Source of the DNA: Scytonema hofmannii PCC 7110
GTDB taxonomy: Bacteria > Cyanobacteriota > Cyanobacteriia > Cyanobacteriales > Nostocaceae
NCBI RefSeq assembly: GCF_000346485.2
Contig: NZ_KQ976354.1
Coordinates: 7,060,141-7,124,140, forward strand
Reading direction: 5' to 3'
DNA length: 64,000 bases
The notes under the pieces are model-generated. The model was not told the DNA's origin. It worked only from the letters and a program-made list of their open reading frames with translations, and searched no databases. The translations under genes and the position numbers were made by a program. Of this stretch, positions 8,917-16,781 are shown piece by piece. The stretch's first letter is position 1, and every line of letters starts with the position of its first letter.

Positions 8917-9531
8917 ATGTCAAAGATTGTCAAACGTCGATTCCGCAATCAAAAATTAAAGGGAAAGCCGCTTGGGTTCCTCTTAGTTATTCTGGCTTGG
9001 AGCTTGGCTATGGGTTGGCTTTTAGCAATGGCAACTCAAGCCCAAGGCGCACCTTCTACTACCTCTTCTCACTGGTCACCGATCACCGGTCACCGGTCAC
9101 TGGTCACTGGTCACTGGTCACTGGTCACTGATTCTGAAATCGGCACTGTTGATGTCGTTCCCGCACAACAGCGACTTGGGCAAGAATTATATTTGGAAAA
9201 TTGCGCGTCTTGTCATATTGCTTTACCTCCTGCTGTTTTACCCACCCAAACTTGGAGAAATTTGTTGGAGGACTCACAGCACTATGGAGTACAAATCAAA
9301 CCATTAATCGATCCGCCACGTATCCTAGTTTGGAGGTATCTTTCCGCTTTCTCTCGTCCCCAATTGCTAGAAGACGAACAAATACCCTATCGCGTTGGGA
9401 GTTCCCGTTATTTCAGAGCTTTACATCCCAACGTTAAGCTACCAAAGCCCGTCCAAATTGGTAGTTGTGTGACCTGTCATCCATCCGCCTCAGACTTTAA
9501 TTTTCGTCGCCTTACTCAGGAATGGGAGTAG
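8917..9531 (+). CDS. Diheme c-type cytochrome, exported
   Basis: A 204-residue protein with a basic N terminus and one hydrophobic segment (LGFLLVILAWSLAMGWLLA), a signal peptide or anchor, so it acts in the lumen or periplasm. Two CxxCH heme-c sites are seen: CASCH near residue 99 and CVTCH near residue 188. This matches dihaem cytochromes I recall in cyanobacteria (DHC type); the electron partner is unknown. Residues ~52-72 are written by a TGGTCAC heptamer array lying inside the frame (9072-9132), giving a GHxSLVT repeat just after the signal region. ATG 8917 was preferred to ATG 8863, which lies within repeats. Confidence 0.8.
   Translation: MSKIVKRRFRNQKLKGKPLGFLLVILAWSLAMGWLLAMATQAQGAPSTTSSHWSPITGHRSLVTGHWSLVTDSEIGTVDVVPAQQRLGQELYLENCASCHIALPPAVLPTQTWRNLLEDSQHYGVQIKPLIDPPRILVWRYLSAFSRPQLLEDEQIPYRVGSSRYFRALHPNVKLPKPVQIGSCVTCHPSASDFNFRRLTQEWE
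9072..9132. repeat. Heptanucleotide array inside the cytochrome reading frame
   Basis: About eight GGTCACT/GGTCACC-type units sit in the coding region and stay in frame. Three 7-bp units make seven codons, so the peptide repeats with a seven-residue period. Confidence 0.8.
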
Positions 9532-9878
9532 GGAATGGGGAATAGGGAATGGGGAATAGGATAAAGATTTAATTCCCACTCCCCACTCCCCACTCCCCAC
9601 TCCCCACTCCCCACTCCCCAAGGAGGGAAATCGCTACCTCTCCTCAGTTGGGCTTTGGTGCTCCAACTCTGAGCAAAATGATACTATTGAGTCAGTTTAC
9701 ATTTAAGATAAAAATTCAATCCAATCATTGAGAAATCTGATTGGCTGTTAATAATGCTGTTTTTGAGCAAGTTTTCACGACTAACCCATCTCAAACTAAG
9801 GCTGGGTTTGGTTAAGTGTTTATAATTAATCCCATTCCTTTAATCTCCGTCCCCCTTAATTCTGTTCAATAATCTGCC
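9532..9878. repeat. Intergenic region before secA with GGGAATA/CCCCACT arrays
   Basis: GGGAATGGGGAATAG units at about 9530-9560 face CCCCACT units at about 9575-9620, able to pair as a hairpin. The remaining ~260 bases, down to the secA ATG, are A+T-rich and should carry the secA promoter; I cannot pick it out with confidence. Confidence 0.6.
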
Positions 9879-12674
9879 ATGCTAAAAACTTTGTTGGGCG
9901 ACCCCAACGCTCGTAAACTTAAAAAATACCAACCTTACATTACAGACATTAACGTTTTGGAGGAAGACATAAAAGCCCTTTCGGATGACGAGTTAAAGGG
10001 CAAGACAGCAGAGTTTAAACAGCGTCTTGGCAAAGGCGAAACTCTTGATGACATCTTACCAGAAGCGTTTGCTGTGGTTCGGGAAGCAGGACACAGAGTG
10101 TTAGGGCTGCGTCACTTTGATGTTCAAATGTTAGGCGGTATTATTCTCCACTCAGGGCAAATTGCCGAGATGAAGACTGGAGAGGGAAAAACCCTAGTTG
10201 CAACATTACCGAGTTATTTAAATGCTCTTACGGCTAAAGGCGTTCATGTGATCACGGTGAACGATTACCTGGCTCGTCGTGACGCGGAATGGATGGGACA
10301 GGTACATCGTTTCTTGGGATTGAGCGTAGGGCTGATTCAGCAAACCATGACGCCAACGGAACGTAAGAAAAATTACGATTGCGATATCACTTATGTTACC
10401 AACAGTGAAGTGGGTTTTGACTACCTGCGGGACAACATGGCGACATCTATGGCGGATGTGGTACAACGCCCATTTAACTACTGTGTCATTGACGAGGTAG
10501 ATTCAATCTTAGTTGATGAAGCGCGGACACCGCTTATTATCTCAGGACAAGTCGAAAGACCAACGGAAAAATATCTTAAGGCAGCCGAAATAGCTCTAGC
10601 ATTGCAAAAAGACGAGCATTATGAAGTAGACGAAAAAGCTCGTAACGTGCTGTTATCGGATGAAGGTTTTGCACAAGCAGAACGGCTTTTGGAAGTTAAA
10701 GATTTATTTAACCCAGAAGATCCTTGGGCGCACTTCATTTTTAACGCTATTAAGGCAAAAGAACTTTTCCTGAAGGATGTCACATATATTGTCCGTAACG
10801 GCGAAGTTGTGATTGTCGATGAATTTACAGGTCGGGTTCTTCCAGGACGCCGTTGGAGTGATGGACTCCACCAAGCCATTGAAGCTAAAGAACGGGTAGA
10901 AATTCAGCCAGAAACTCAAACTCTAGCGACAATTACTTATCAAAATATGTTTTTGCTGTATCCCAAGCTATCTGGTATGACGGGGACGGCAAAGACGGAA
11001 GAAGCGGAGTTTGAGAAAATTTACAAACTCGAAGTTGCGGTTATTCCTACCAATAGAACAAGAAAACGTCAAGATTTACCGGATATGGTCTTTAAGACTG
11101 AAGCAGGTAAATGGAAGGCGATCGCACAAGAATGTGCCGAAATGCACGTGCTTGGTAGACCGGTTCTAGTGGGAACTACGAGTGTAGAAAAATCAGAACA
11201 TCTCCGACAACTGTTGAGAGAAATGGAAATTCCCCACGAATTGCTGAACGCTAGACCGGAAAACGTGGAGCGTGAAGCAGAAATTGTTGCACAAGCAGGG
11301 CGTAAAGGTGCTGTAACTATTGCGACGAACATGGCGGGTAGGGGTACTGACATTATTCTTGGTGGTAACGCTGAGTATATGGCGCGTCTAAAGATGCGGG
11401 AGTACTTCATGCCTCGCGTTGTCAGACCAGACGATGAAGATGCTTTTGGTATCCATAGGGCTGCTGGCTTACCTCCGGCGGGAACAGGTGGCGGTCAAGG
11501 TTTTGTACCTGGTAAAAAGGTGAAAACTTGGAAGGCTTCACCGCAGGTATTCCCAACTCAGCTAACAAAAGAAGCAGAAAAGTTGCTGAAAGATGCAGTA
11601 GATTTTGCAGTGCGGGAGTATGGGGAACGCAGTTTATCAGAGTTGGAAGCTGAAGACAAAGTTGCTGTAGCCGCAGAAAAAGCACCAACTGACGATCTTG
11701 TTATTCGACAATTACGAGAAGCTTACAACCGAGTTAAGCACGAGTACGAAGAGTTCACCAAAAACGAACACGATGAAGTCGTACAACAGGGTGGTTTACA
11801 CGTCATCGGTACAGAACGTCACGAATCGCGACGGATTGACAATCAGTTGCGGGGACGTGCGGGACGCCAAGGTGACCCCGGTTCGACAAGATTCTTCCTC
11901 AGTTTAGAGGATAACTTACTGCGGATTTTTGGTGGCGATCGCGTCTCACGTTTGATGACAGCGTTTAACGTAGACGAAGATATGCCTATTGAATCCGGAA
12001 TGCTGACCCGTAGTTTGGAAGGTGCTCAGAAAAAAGTTGAAACCTACTACTACGACATCCGGAAGCAAGTCTTTGAGTACGACGAAGTGATGAACAACCA
12101 GCGTCGTGCAATTTATGCGGAACGCCGTCGGGTTTTGGAAGGACAAGACCTAAAAGAACAGGTGATTAAGTACGCTGAAAAAACGATGGATGACATCACC
12201 GACTACTACATCAACCCCGATTTACCTTCAGAAGAGTGGGAATTGGATAAGTTGGTTGAAAAAGTCAAAGAATTTGTTTATCTGCTAGCAGATTTACAGT
12301 CAAGTCAGCTAGAAGATATGTCAATGACGGAGATTAAAGAGTTCTTGCACGAGCAAGTGAGGATTGCTTACGACCTTAAGGAAGCTCAAATCGACCAAAT
12401 TCAGCCCGGATTGATGCGCCAAGCGGAACGGTTCTTTATTTTGCAAAGGATCGATACTTTGTGGCGCGAACACTTGCAGCAAATGGACGCTTTACGTGAG
12501 TCTGTGGGATTGCGAGGTTACGGTCAGAAAGATCCGTTGATTGAGTACAAGAGCGAAGGATACGAGTTGTTCTTGGATATGATGGTTAACATCCGCCGAG
12601 ATGTAGTTTATTCCTTGTTCATGTTCCAACCACAGCCGCAGCCAATGATGCAAACATCTTCTGAGATGGTTTAG
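9879..12674 (+). CDS. secA: Preprotein translocase ATPase SecA
   Basis: The motor that drives precursor proteins through SecYEG in the plasma and thylakoid membranes. 931 residues, normal for cyanobacteria. Seen: [20 protein letters not shown] (Walker A), [35 protein letters not shown] (Walker B and DEAD region), [46 protein letters not shown] (motif VI). The C terminus ends in a Gln/Pro/Met-rich tail and lacks the SEC-C zinc finger found in E. coli. The gene stands alone. Confidence 0.98.
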   Translation: MLKTLLGDPNARKLKKYQPYITDINVLEEDIKALSDDELKGKTAEFKQRLGKGETLDDILPEAFAVVREAGHRVLGLRHFDVQMLGGIILHSGQIAEMKTGEGKTLVATLPSYLNALTAKGVHVITVNDYLARRDAEWMGQVHRFLGLSVGLIQQTMTPTERKKNYDCDITYVTNSEVGFDYLRDNMATSMADVVQRPFNYCVIDEVDSILVDEARTPLIISGQVERPTEKYLKAAEIALALQKDEHYEVDEKARNVLLSDEGFAQAERLLEVKDLFNPEDPWAHFIFNAIKAKELFLKDVTYIVRNGEVVIVDEFTGRVLPGRRWSDGLHQAIEAKERVEIQPETQTLATITYQNMFLLYPKLSGMTGTAKTEEAEFEKIYKLEVAVIPTNRTRKRQDLPDMVFKTEAGKWKAIAQECAEMHVLGRPVLVGTTSVEKSEHLRQLLREMEIPHELLNARPENVEREAEIVAQAGRKGAVTIATNMAGRGTDIILGGNAEYMARLKMREYFMPRVVRPDDEDAFGIHRAAGLPPAGTGGGQGFVPGKKVKTWKASPQVFPTQLTKEAEKLLKDAVDFAVREYGERSLSELEAEDKVAVAAEKAPTDDLVIRQLREAYNRVKHEYEEFTKNEHDEVVQQGGLHVIGTERHESRRIDNQLRGRAGRQGDPGSTRFFLSLEDNLLRIFGGDRVSRLMTAFNVDEDMPIESGMLTRSLEGAQKKVETYYYDIRKQVFEYDEVMNNQRRAIYAERRRVLEGQDLKEQVIKYAEKTMDDITDYYINPDLPSEEWELDKLVEKVKEFVYLLADLQSSQLEDMSMTEIKEFLHEQVRIAYDLKEAQIDQIQPGLMRQAERFFILQRIDTLWREHLQQMDALRESVGLRGYGQKDPLIEYKSEGYELFLDMMVNIRRDVVYSLFMFQPQPQPMMQTSSEMV

Positions 12675-12690
12675 GTATTATAAAGGTGTC

Positions 12691-12725
12691 CAGATCCCCG
12701 ATTTCTTGAAGAAGTCGGGGATCTG
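12691..12725. terminator. Perfect hairpin after secA (dispersed repeat)
   Basis: CAGATCCCCGA (12691-12701) pairs perfectly with TCGGGGATCTG (12715-12725). No T-run follows. The same CAGATCCCCGACTTCTT core recurs after argB near 62728, so this is a dispersed palindromic element that may also end transcription. Confidence 0.55.
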
Positions 12726-12843
12726 AGCGGGTCAGAAGCAGAATAGCTGTGTATCCTAAAACACATCTAACCGTTACATCCGTTTGTTATCCGTTGCCAA
12801 AGTTATCGCTACACTAAAAACGGTGAATACCTTTAGGAATGTA

Positions 12844-13815
12844 ATGAGTTACCTCGAAACAGCGGCGCAGTTCTACAGTGAAGTTGCTCAAGAACCAGAA
12901 GTTGGGCTTTGTTGCGTACAGAGTACACCCCTACAACTACCAGGATTAAAAATTCCCTGCAAAATGCAGGAAATGAACTATGGTTGTGGCACTACCGTTC
13001 ATCCCACCGAACTTGGCAATAATCAACCAACCGTGCTTTATATTGGAGTAGGTGGAGGCGTAGAAGCTTTGCAATTTGCCTACTTTTCGCGCCGTCCCAG
13101 TGCTGTTATTGCCGTCGATCCAGTTTTACCAATGCGGGAAGCAGCAGCACGGAATTTGGAAATTGCCGCTCAAGAAAACTCCTGGTTTGACACCAGCTTT
13201 GTAGAAATCAAAGAAGGCGATGCCTTTAACTTACCCATGGACGATAGTTCAGTCGATATCGTCGCGCAGAATTGTCTTTTCAATATTTTTGAACCAGAAG
13301 ATTTAACTTGTGCTTTGCAAGAAGCATACCGGGTGTTGAAACCGGGCGGTAGATTGCAGATGAGCGATCCTATTGCGGCTCGTCCCATTCCACAACACTT
13401 GCAAAAAGATGAGCGCTTGCGAGCAATGTGTTTATCAGGCGCACTCACCTATGAAGAGTACATTCAACGCATTATCGATGTTGGCTTTGGCCAAGTAGAA
13501 ATTCGCGCCCGACGTCCCTACCGATTGCTAAATTCTGATACTTATAACTTAACAGAGAATCTTCTTTTAGAAAGTTTAGATTCTGTGGCTTTCAAAGTTT
13601 CTATTCCTGAAGATGGGGCTTGTGTTTTTACAGGTAAAACAGCAATCTATGCTGGGTCTGAACCATTTTTTGATGATGGAGCAGGTCATCTTCTTCAACA
13701 AGGAATACCCGCAGTAGTTTGTGATAAAACTGCTGCAAAATTGGCTAAATTCATGCCAGATAAAATCATGATTACTGATTCAAATTGGCACTATAGCGGC
13801 GGTGGTTGTTGTTGA
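12844..13815 (+). CDS. arsM: Arsenite methyltransferase of the arsenosugar pathway (ArsM type)
   Basis: About 323 residues with a class I SAM-methyltransferase core: VLYIGVGGGVEALQFAYF (motif I), VIAVDP, EGDAFNLPMDDSSVDIVAQNCL and YRVLKPGGRLQMSD. Conserved-looking cysteines sit at GLCCV near the N terminus, in QNCLFN and in AMCLSG, fitting arsenic binding in ArsM. The C terminus ends HYSGGGCC. It is followed 59 bases later by an ArsS-type radical SAM enzyme, the known partner in making arsenosugars from methylated arsenic. ATG 12844 was chosen over TTG 12784. No ArsR-type regulator is nearby. Confidence 0.85.
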   Translation: MSYLETAAQFYSEVAQEPEVGLCCVQSTPLQLPGLKIPCKMQEMNYGCGTTVHPTELGNNQPTVLYIGVGGGVEALQFAYFSRRPSAVIAVDPVLPMREAAARNLEIAAQENSWFDTSFVEIKEGDAFNLPMDDSSVDIVAQNCLFNIFEPEDLTCALQEAYRVLKPGGRLQMSDPIAARPIPQHLQKDERLRAMCLSGALTYEEYIQRIIDVGFGQVEIRARRPYRLLNSDTYNLTENLLLESLDSVAFKVSIPEDGACVFTGKTAIYAGSEPFFDDGAGHLLQQGIPAVVCDKTAAKLAKFMPDKIMITDSNWHYSGGGCC

Positions 13816-13829
13816 AGAAGGCAGAAAGC

Positions 13830-13868
13830 TTTCTCAATCCAAAATCCAAAATCCAAAATCCAAAATCG
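13830..13868. repeat. CCAAAAT heptamer array between arsM and arsS
   Basis: About four ATCCAAA units fill the gap before the arsS ATG. Confidence 0.8.
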
Positions 13869-13874
13869 TATTAG

Positions 13875-14861
13875 ATGATACAAACAACCGTAACACCTTT
13901 CAAACAGAAACTGACTTCACCTTTAGTAAAAAAAGAAATTTCTGTTTTGCAAATTAATTTGGGAAAGCGCTGCAATTTAGCCTGCAACCATTGCCATGTG
14001 GAAGCAGGGCCAAAACGTACAGAAGAACTTTCTCCAGAAATTTGCGAACAGTTAATTGAATTGATTCAGAGATTTCCTCAGATCCAGATTGTTGATTTAA
14101 CTGGTGGCGCACCAGAAATGAATTATGGATTTAAGCCACTGGTAGAAGCCGCAAGAGCAAATGGTAAGCAAGTCATTGTTCGGTCTAACTTGACCATTTA
14201 TTTTGAAGATGGGTTTAGTGACTTGCCAGAATACTTTGCTCAACACAAAGTTCGAGTTGTTGCTTCTTTACCTTGCTACCTAGAAGACAACGTAGAGAAA
14301 ATGCGTGGTGTGGGTGTATATAATGCTTCAATTAAAGGACTTCAGTGGCTGAATCAACTTGGTTATGGAAAAGAACCAGACCTGATTTTGGATTTGGTGT
14401 TTAATCCTCAAATGCCTACAGGTGAAAAGTTTTCCCTAACTCCAGATCAAGTGAAACTGGAAAGAAGTTACAAAGAGTTTTTACAAGAACACTTTGAGAT
14501 TGTTTTTAACAATCTGTTCACCATCACCAATCTACCTGTTGGGAGAACAAAACTCTATTTGGAACGGCAAAAACTCCATACTCCTTATCTACAGTTTCTA
14601 GAATCAAATTTCAATTCTGGTACAGTGGAACATCTGATGTGCCGAGATGAGCTTTCCATCGATTATCTTGGTAATGTGTATGATTGTGACTTCCATCAAA
14701 TGATGAATTTGCCAGCCAAAAATCGTGATGGGGAGAACCTGACAGTTGCTAAATTGCTAGAAATTGGTAGTTTGGATGCGATCGCCGAAGTCCAAACTGC
14801 TATTTATTGCTATGGGTGTACGGCTGGTTGCGGTTCCAGTTGTGGTGGGGCTTTGGTGTAA
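13875..14861 (+). CDS. arsS: Arsenosugar biosynthesis radical SAM enzyme (ArsS type)
   Basis: 328 residues. The N-terminal KRCNLACNHCHVEAGPKRTE carries the CxxxCxxC [4Fe-4S] cluster motif of radical SAM enzymes. VDLTGGAPEMNYGFKPLVE, VVASLPCYLEDNVEKMRGVGV and LMCRDELSIDYLGNVYDCDFHQM match ArsS proteins as I remember them, and the Cys-rich C terminus YCYGCTAGCGSSCGG fits the SPASM-like end. ArsS adds the 5'-deoxyadenosyl group to dimethylarsenite on the way to arsenosugars. The pair with arsM supports this strongly. Confidence 0.87.
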   Translation: MIQTTVTPFKQKLTSPLVKKEISVLQINLGKRCNLACNHCHVEAGPKRTEELSPEICEQLIELIQRFPQIQIVDLTGGAPEMNYGFKPLVEAARANGKQVIVRSNLTIYFEDGFSDLPEYFAQHKVRVVASLPCYLEDNVEKMRGVGVYNASIKGLQWLNQLGYGKEPDLILDLVFNPQMPTGEKFSLTPDQVKLERSYKEFLQEHFEIVFNNLFTITNLPVGRTKLYLERQKLHTPYLQFLESNFNSGTVEHLMCRDELSIDYLGNVYDCDFHQMMNLPAKNRDGENLTVAKLLEIGSLDAIAEVQTAIYCYGCTAGCGSSCGGALV

Positions 14862-14935
14862 AGACTTTCAGTCGGGAACCACATATGACAAATTTATCCG
14901 TTACCAAAATTGTTACGAGCGATCTGTTAATGCTG

Positions 14936-15018
14936 GTATGAGCTTATCATGATGTTTAGTTAAGTCTCCTCACACCATACTTAAACCGTGGGCTAATGTC
15001 AGCTATCACGGTTTTTTA
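14936..15018 (+). ncRNA. yfr1: Yfr1-like small RNA, first copy
   Basis: Contains TCTCCTCACAC at 14965-14975, matching the CUCCUCACAC core that is nearly invariant in the cyanobacterial sRNA Yfr1. As in Yfr1, the core is single-stranded between a weak 5' hairpin (CTTA 14943-14946 with TAAG 14961-14964) and a terminator (AAACCGTG 14983-14990 with CACGGTTT 15007-15014, then T-rich). A promoter-like block, CGTTACCAAAATTGTTAC, lies at 14899-14916 and is repeated before the second copy. Yfr1 pairs with mRNA start regions, for example of porins. The 5' end is estimated. Confidence 0.75.
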
Positions 15019-15127
15019 TTTTTAACAGTGACCAGTAATCAGTGACCAGCGATCCTTTAAAGTAAGTTCTGTAAATACCGAAAAAAAATTTCGTTACCAA
15101 AATTGTTACAAGCGTGTTTCTACGGTA

Positions 15128-15207
15128 AGTAGCGACTATCATGATCAATAGTTAAGCTCCTCACACTACACCAAAAACCGTGAAACATTGTGTTTCGCGG
15201 TTTTTAC
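15128..15207 (+). ncRNA. yfr1: Yfr1-like small RNA, second tandem copy
   Basis: GCTCCTCACAC at 15156-15166 lies exactly 191 bases after the first copy's core. The 5' hairpin is better here: ACTAT...ATAGT around 15135-15152. The terminator is strong: AAAAACCG (15173-15180) with CGGTTTTT (15198-15205), extended by TGAAAC/GTTTCG. The upstream block CGTTACCAAAATTGTTAC recurs at 15092-15109. Loop and stem sequences differ from copy 1 while the core and architecture are kept, which argues for two functional genes. Confidence 0.75.
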
Positions 15208-15542
15208 TTAGGAGATTTATCCCGTAAATTTTCAAAAGTATCATTATTAATGCTTTCTAAATCTACCCTTTGTCTGAAGTTTTGTAAAGCTGACCAAAAA
15301 TCATTAATCTAGTAGTTGTCGTCAAGTACTTTGGCATAGAAAAAGAATGTATATTGAAGTGTACATTTAATATAGCGTTGTCGCGATCGCTAGTTTCCTC
15401 TTCCTTGGCATCGGAACAACTTACTACCTCTATACTCATCTTCCATCTGCGTCCATCTGCGTTCATCTGCGGTTCAAATCAAAATAACCAAGCACCCCCA
15501 CTGCAGTAAATTAACAATAACCAAATTTACCCAGGAGGATAC
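15208..15542. other. Intergenic region after the Yfr1 copies
   Basis: Holds a HIP1-type CGCGATCGC near 15385 and a three-fold CATCTGCG motif at 15442-15472, a dispersed repeat. A short minus-strand open frame here looks like chance. The last bases, CCCAGGAGGATACATG, give the following gene a very good ribosome-binding site. Confidence 0.55.
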
Positions 15543-16550
15543 ATGAAAGCAGTCCTAATGACAGCAGCCGGAAACCCCGAAGTTTTGCAACTGCAAGAAG
15601 TGCCAAACCCAAGCTTTCCTCTAGGCGAAACAGAACTTCTTATACGCCTACAAGCAGCTGGCGTCAACCCCATAGACACAAAACTTCGCAAAAGAGGCAC
15701 ATTCTACCCAGATAAAATGCCAGCCATTTTAGGCTGTGATGGTGCGGGTGTCGTCGAAGCAGTAGGCGCTGCTGTTCAACGCTTTCGGATCGGCGATGAA
15801 GTCTTCTTCTGTAACGGTGGATTGGGCGCACACCAAGGCAACTACGCAGAATACACAACAGTTGACGAACGATTTACAGCCCGCAAACCAACTTCTGTAT
15901 CCTTCGTAGAAGCCGCCGCCGCACCCCTAGTCCTCATCACCGCCTGGGAAGCACTATACGAAAGGGGACGCTTAGAACCAGGAGAACGAGTATTAATTCA
16001 TGCAGGTGCAGGTGGAGTCGGTCATGTAGCAGTTCAACTGGCCAAACTCAAAGGCGCTAATGTTTGCACAACTGTTGGTTGTCAAGAAAAAGCCGAATTC
16101 GTCAGAAAACTAGGTGCTGACCAAGCAATCTTATATAAGCAAACAGACTTTGTACAAGCAGCTTTAGATTGGACGGGTGGAGAAGGAGTCGATTTAGCCT
16201 TTGACACTGTTGGTGGAGAAACACTTCATAAAACTTTCCCAGCCGTGCGCGTATATGGTGATTTAGTGACAATTTTAGAACCGGATGCCAATACGGTGTG
16301 GAAAGCAGCAAGGCAACGCAATCTTCGCATTGGGTTAGAACTCATGCTGACACCTATGCTTCAAGGTATTGTGGAAGCACAGCAGCATCAGGCAGAAATT
16401 TTAGAACAGTGTGCTAAGTGGATGGATGGGGGCAAGTTAAAAATTCAGGTGAGCAAGACGTTTCCTTTGCAAGAAGCAGCAAAAGCTCATCAATTGCTTG
16501 AAACTGGTTCAATGACAGGTAAAATTGTCCTACTGGTTGGAGAGAAGTAG
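15543..16550 (+). CDS. NAD(P)H:quinone oxidoreductase / zinc-type alcohol dehydrogenase-like protein
   Basis: 335 residues of the MDR superfamily. The N-terminal GroES-like domain includes ILGCDGAGVVEAVG, and the Rossmann domain has IHAGAGGVGHVAVQLAKLKGA for NADP(H) binding. The Cys/His ligands of the structural zinc loop are missing, as in zeta-crystallin-type quinone reductases rather than true zinc alcohol dehydrogenases. The substrate is unknown. Start supported by AGGAGG seven bases before the ATG. The gene appears monocistronic. Confidence 0.85.
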   Translation: MKAVLMTAAGNPEVLQLQEVPNPSFPLGETELLIRLQAAGVNPIDTKLRKRGTFYPDKMPAILGCDGAGVVEAVGAAVQRFRIGDEVFFCNGGLGAHQGNYAEYTTVDERFTARKPTSVSFVEAAAAPLVLITAWEALYERGRLEPGERVLIHAGAGGVGHVAVQLAKLKGANVCTTVGCQEKAEFVRKLGADQAILYKQTDFVQAALDWTGGEGVDLAFDTVGGETLHKTFPAVRVYGDLVTILEPDANTVWKAARQRNLRIGLELMLTPMLQGIVEAQQHQAEILEQCAKWMDGGKLKIQVSKTFPLQEAAKAHQLLETGSMTGKIVLLVGEK

Positions 16551-16570
16551 TACGAAAAGTCAGGTCATAT

Positions 16571-16654
16571 CTTGCAGTTTATAAAAGGGGTCTTGCAGTT
16601 TATAAAAGGGGTCTTGCAGTTTATAAAAGGGGTCTTGCAGTTTATAAAAGGGGG
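16571..16654. repeat. 21-bp direct repeat, four copies
   Basis: CTTGCAGTTTATAAAAGGGG(T) repeats at 16571, 16592, 16613 and 16634 without change. Being 21 bp it keeps frame, which creates an artificial in-frame extension upstream of the next gene. Confidence 0.9.
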
Positions 16655-16670
16655 ACGGGCAGGATGCCCG

Positions 16671-16778
16671 TACCACAAGAAGTTTATTCAATTTGTGGGG
16701 TGGGCGTCTCGCCTGCCTTTGAAGTACCACAAGAAGTTTATTCAATTTGTGGGGTGGGCGTCTCGCCTGCCTTTGAAA
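16671..16778. repeat. 54-bp direct repeat, two copies
   Basis: The segment beginning TACCACAAGAAGTTTATTC at 16671 is repeated from 16725 to 16778 almost unchanged. It contains the GTGGGGTGGGCGTCTCGCC dispersed motif and follows a GGGCAGGATGCCC hairpin at about 16658. Confidence 0.85.
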
Positions 16779-16781
16779 CTA

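Noticed and set aside
14899..14916. NtcA-binding site in the Yfr1 promoter block
   Set aside because: The block is a GTTAC direct repeat with seven bases between, not the GTA-N8-TAC palindrome.
14895..15210. NsiR1-type tandem sRNA of heterocyst formers
   Set aside because: NsiR1 repeats are expected near hetF in larger arrays; the CTCCTCACAC core and terminator fit Yfr1 better.
15263..15466. Minus-strand frame starting with repeated CATCTGCG sequence
   Set aside because: Begins in a dispersed repeat and shows no family resemblance.
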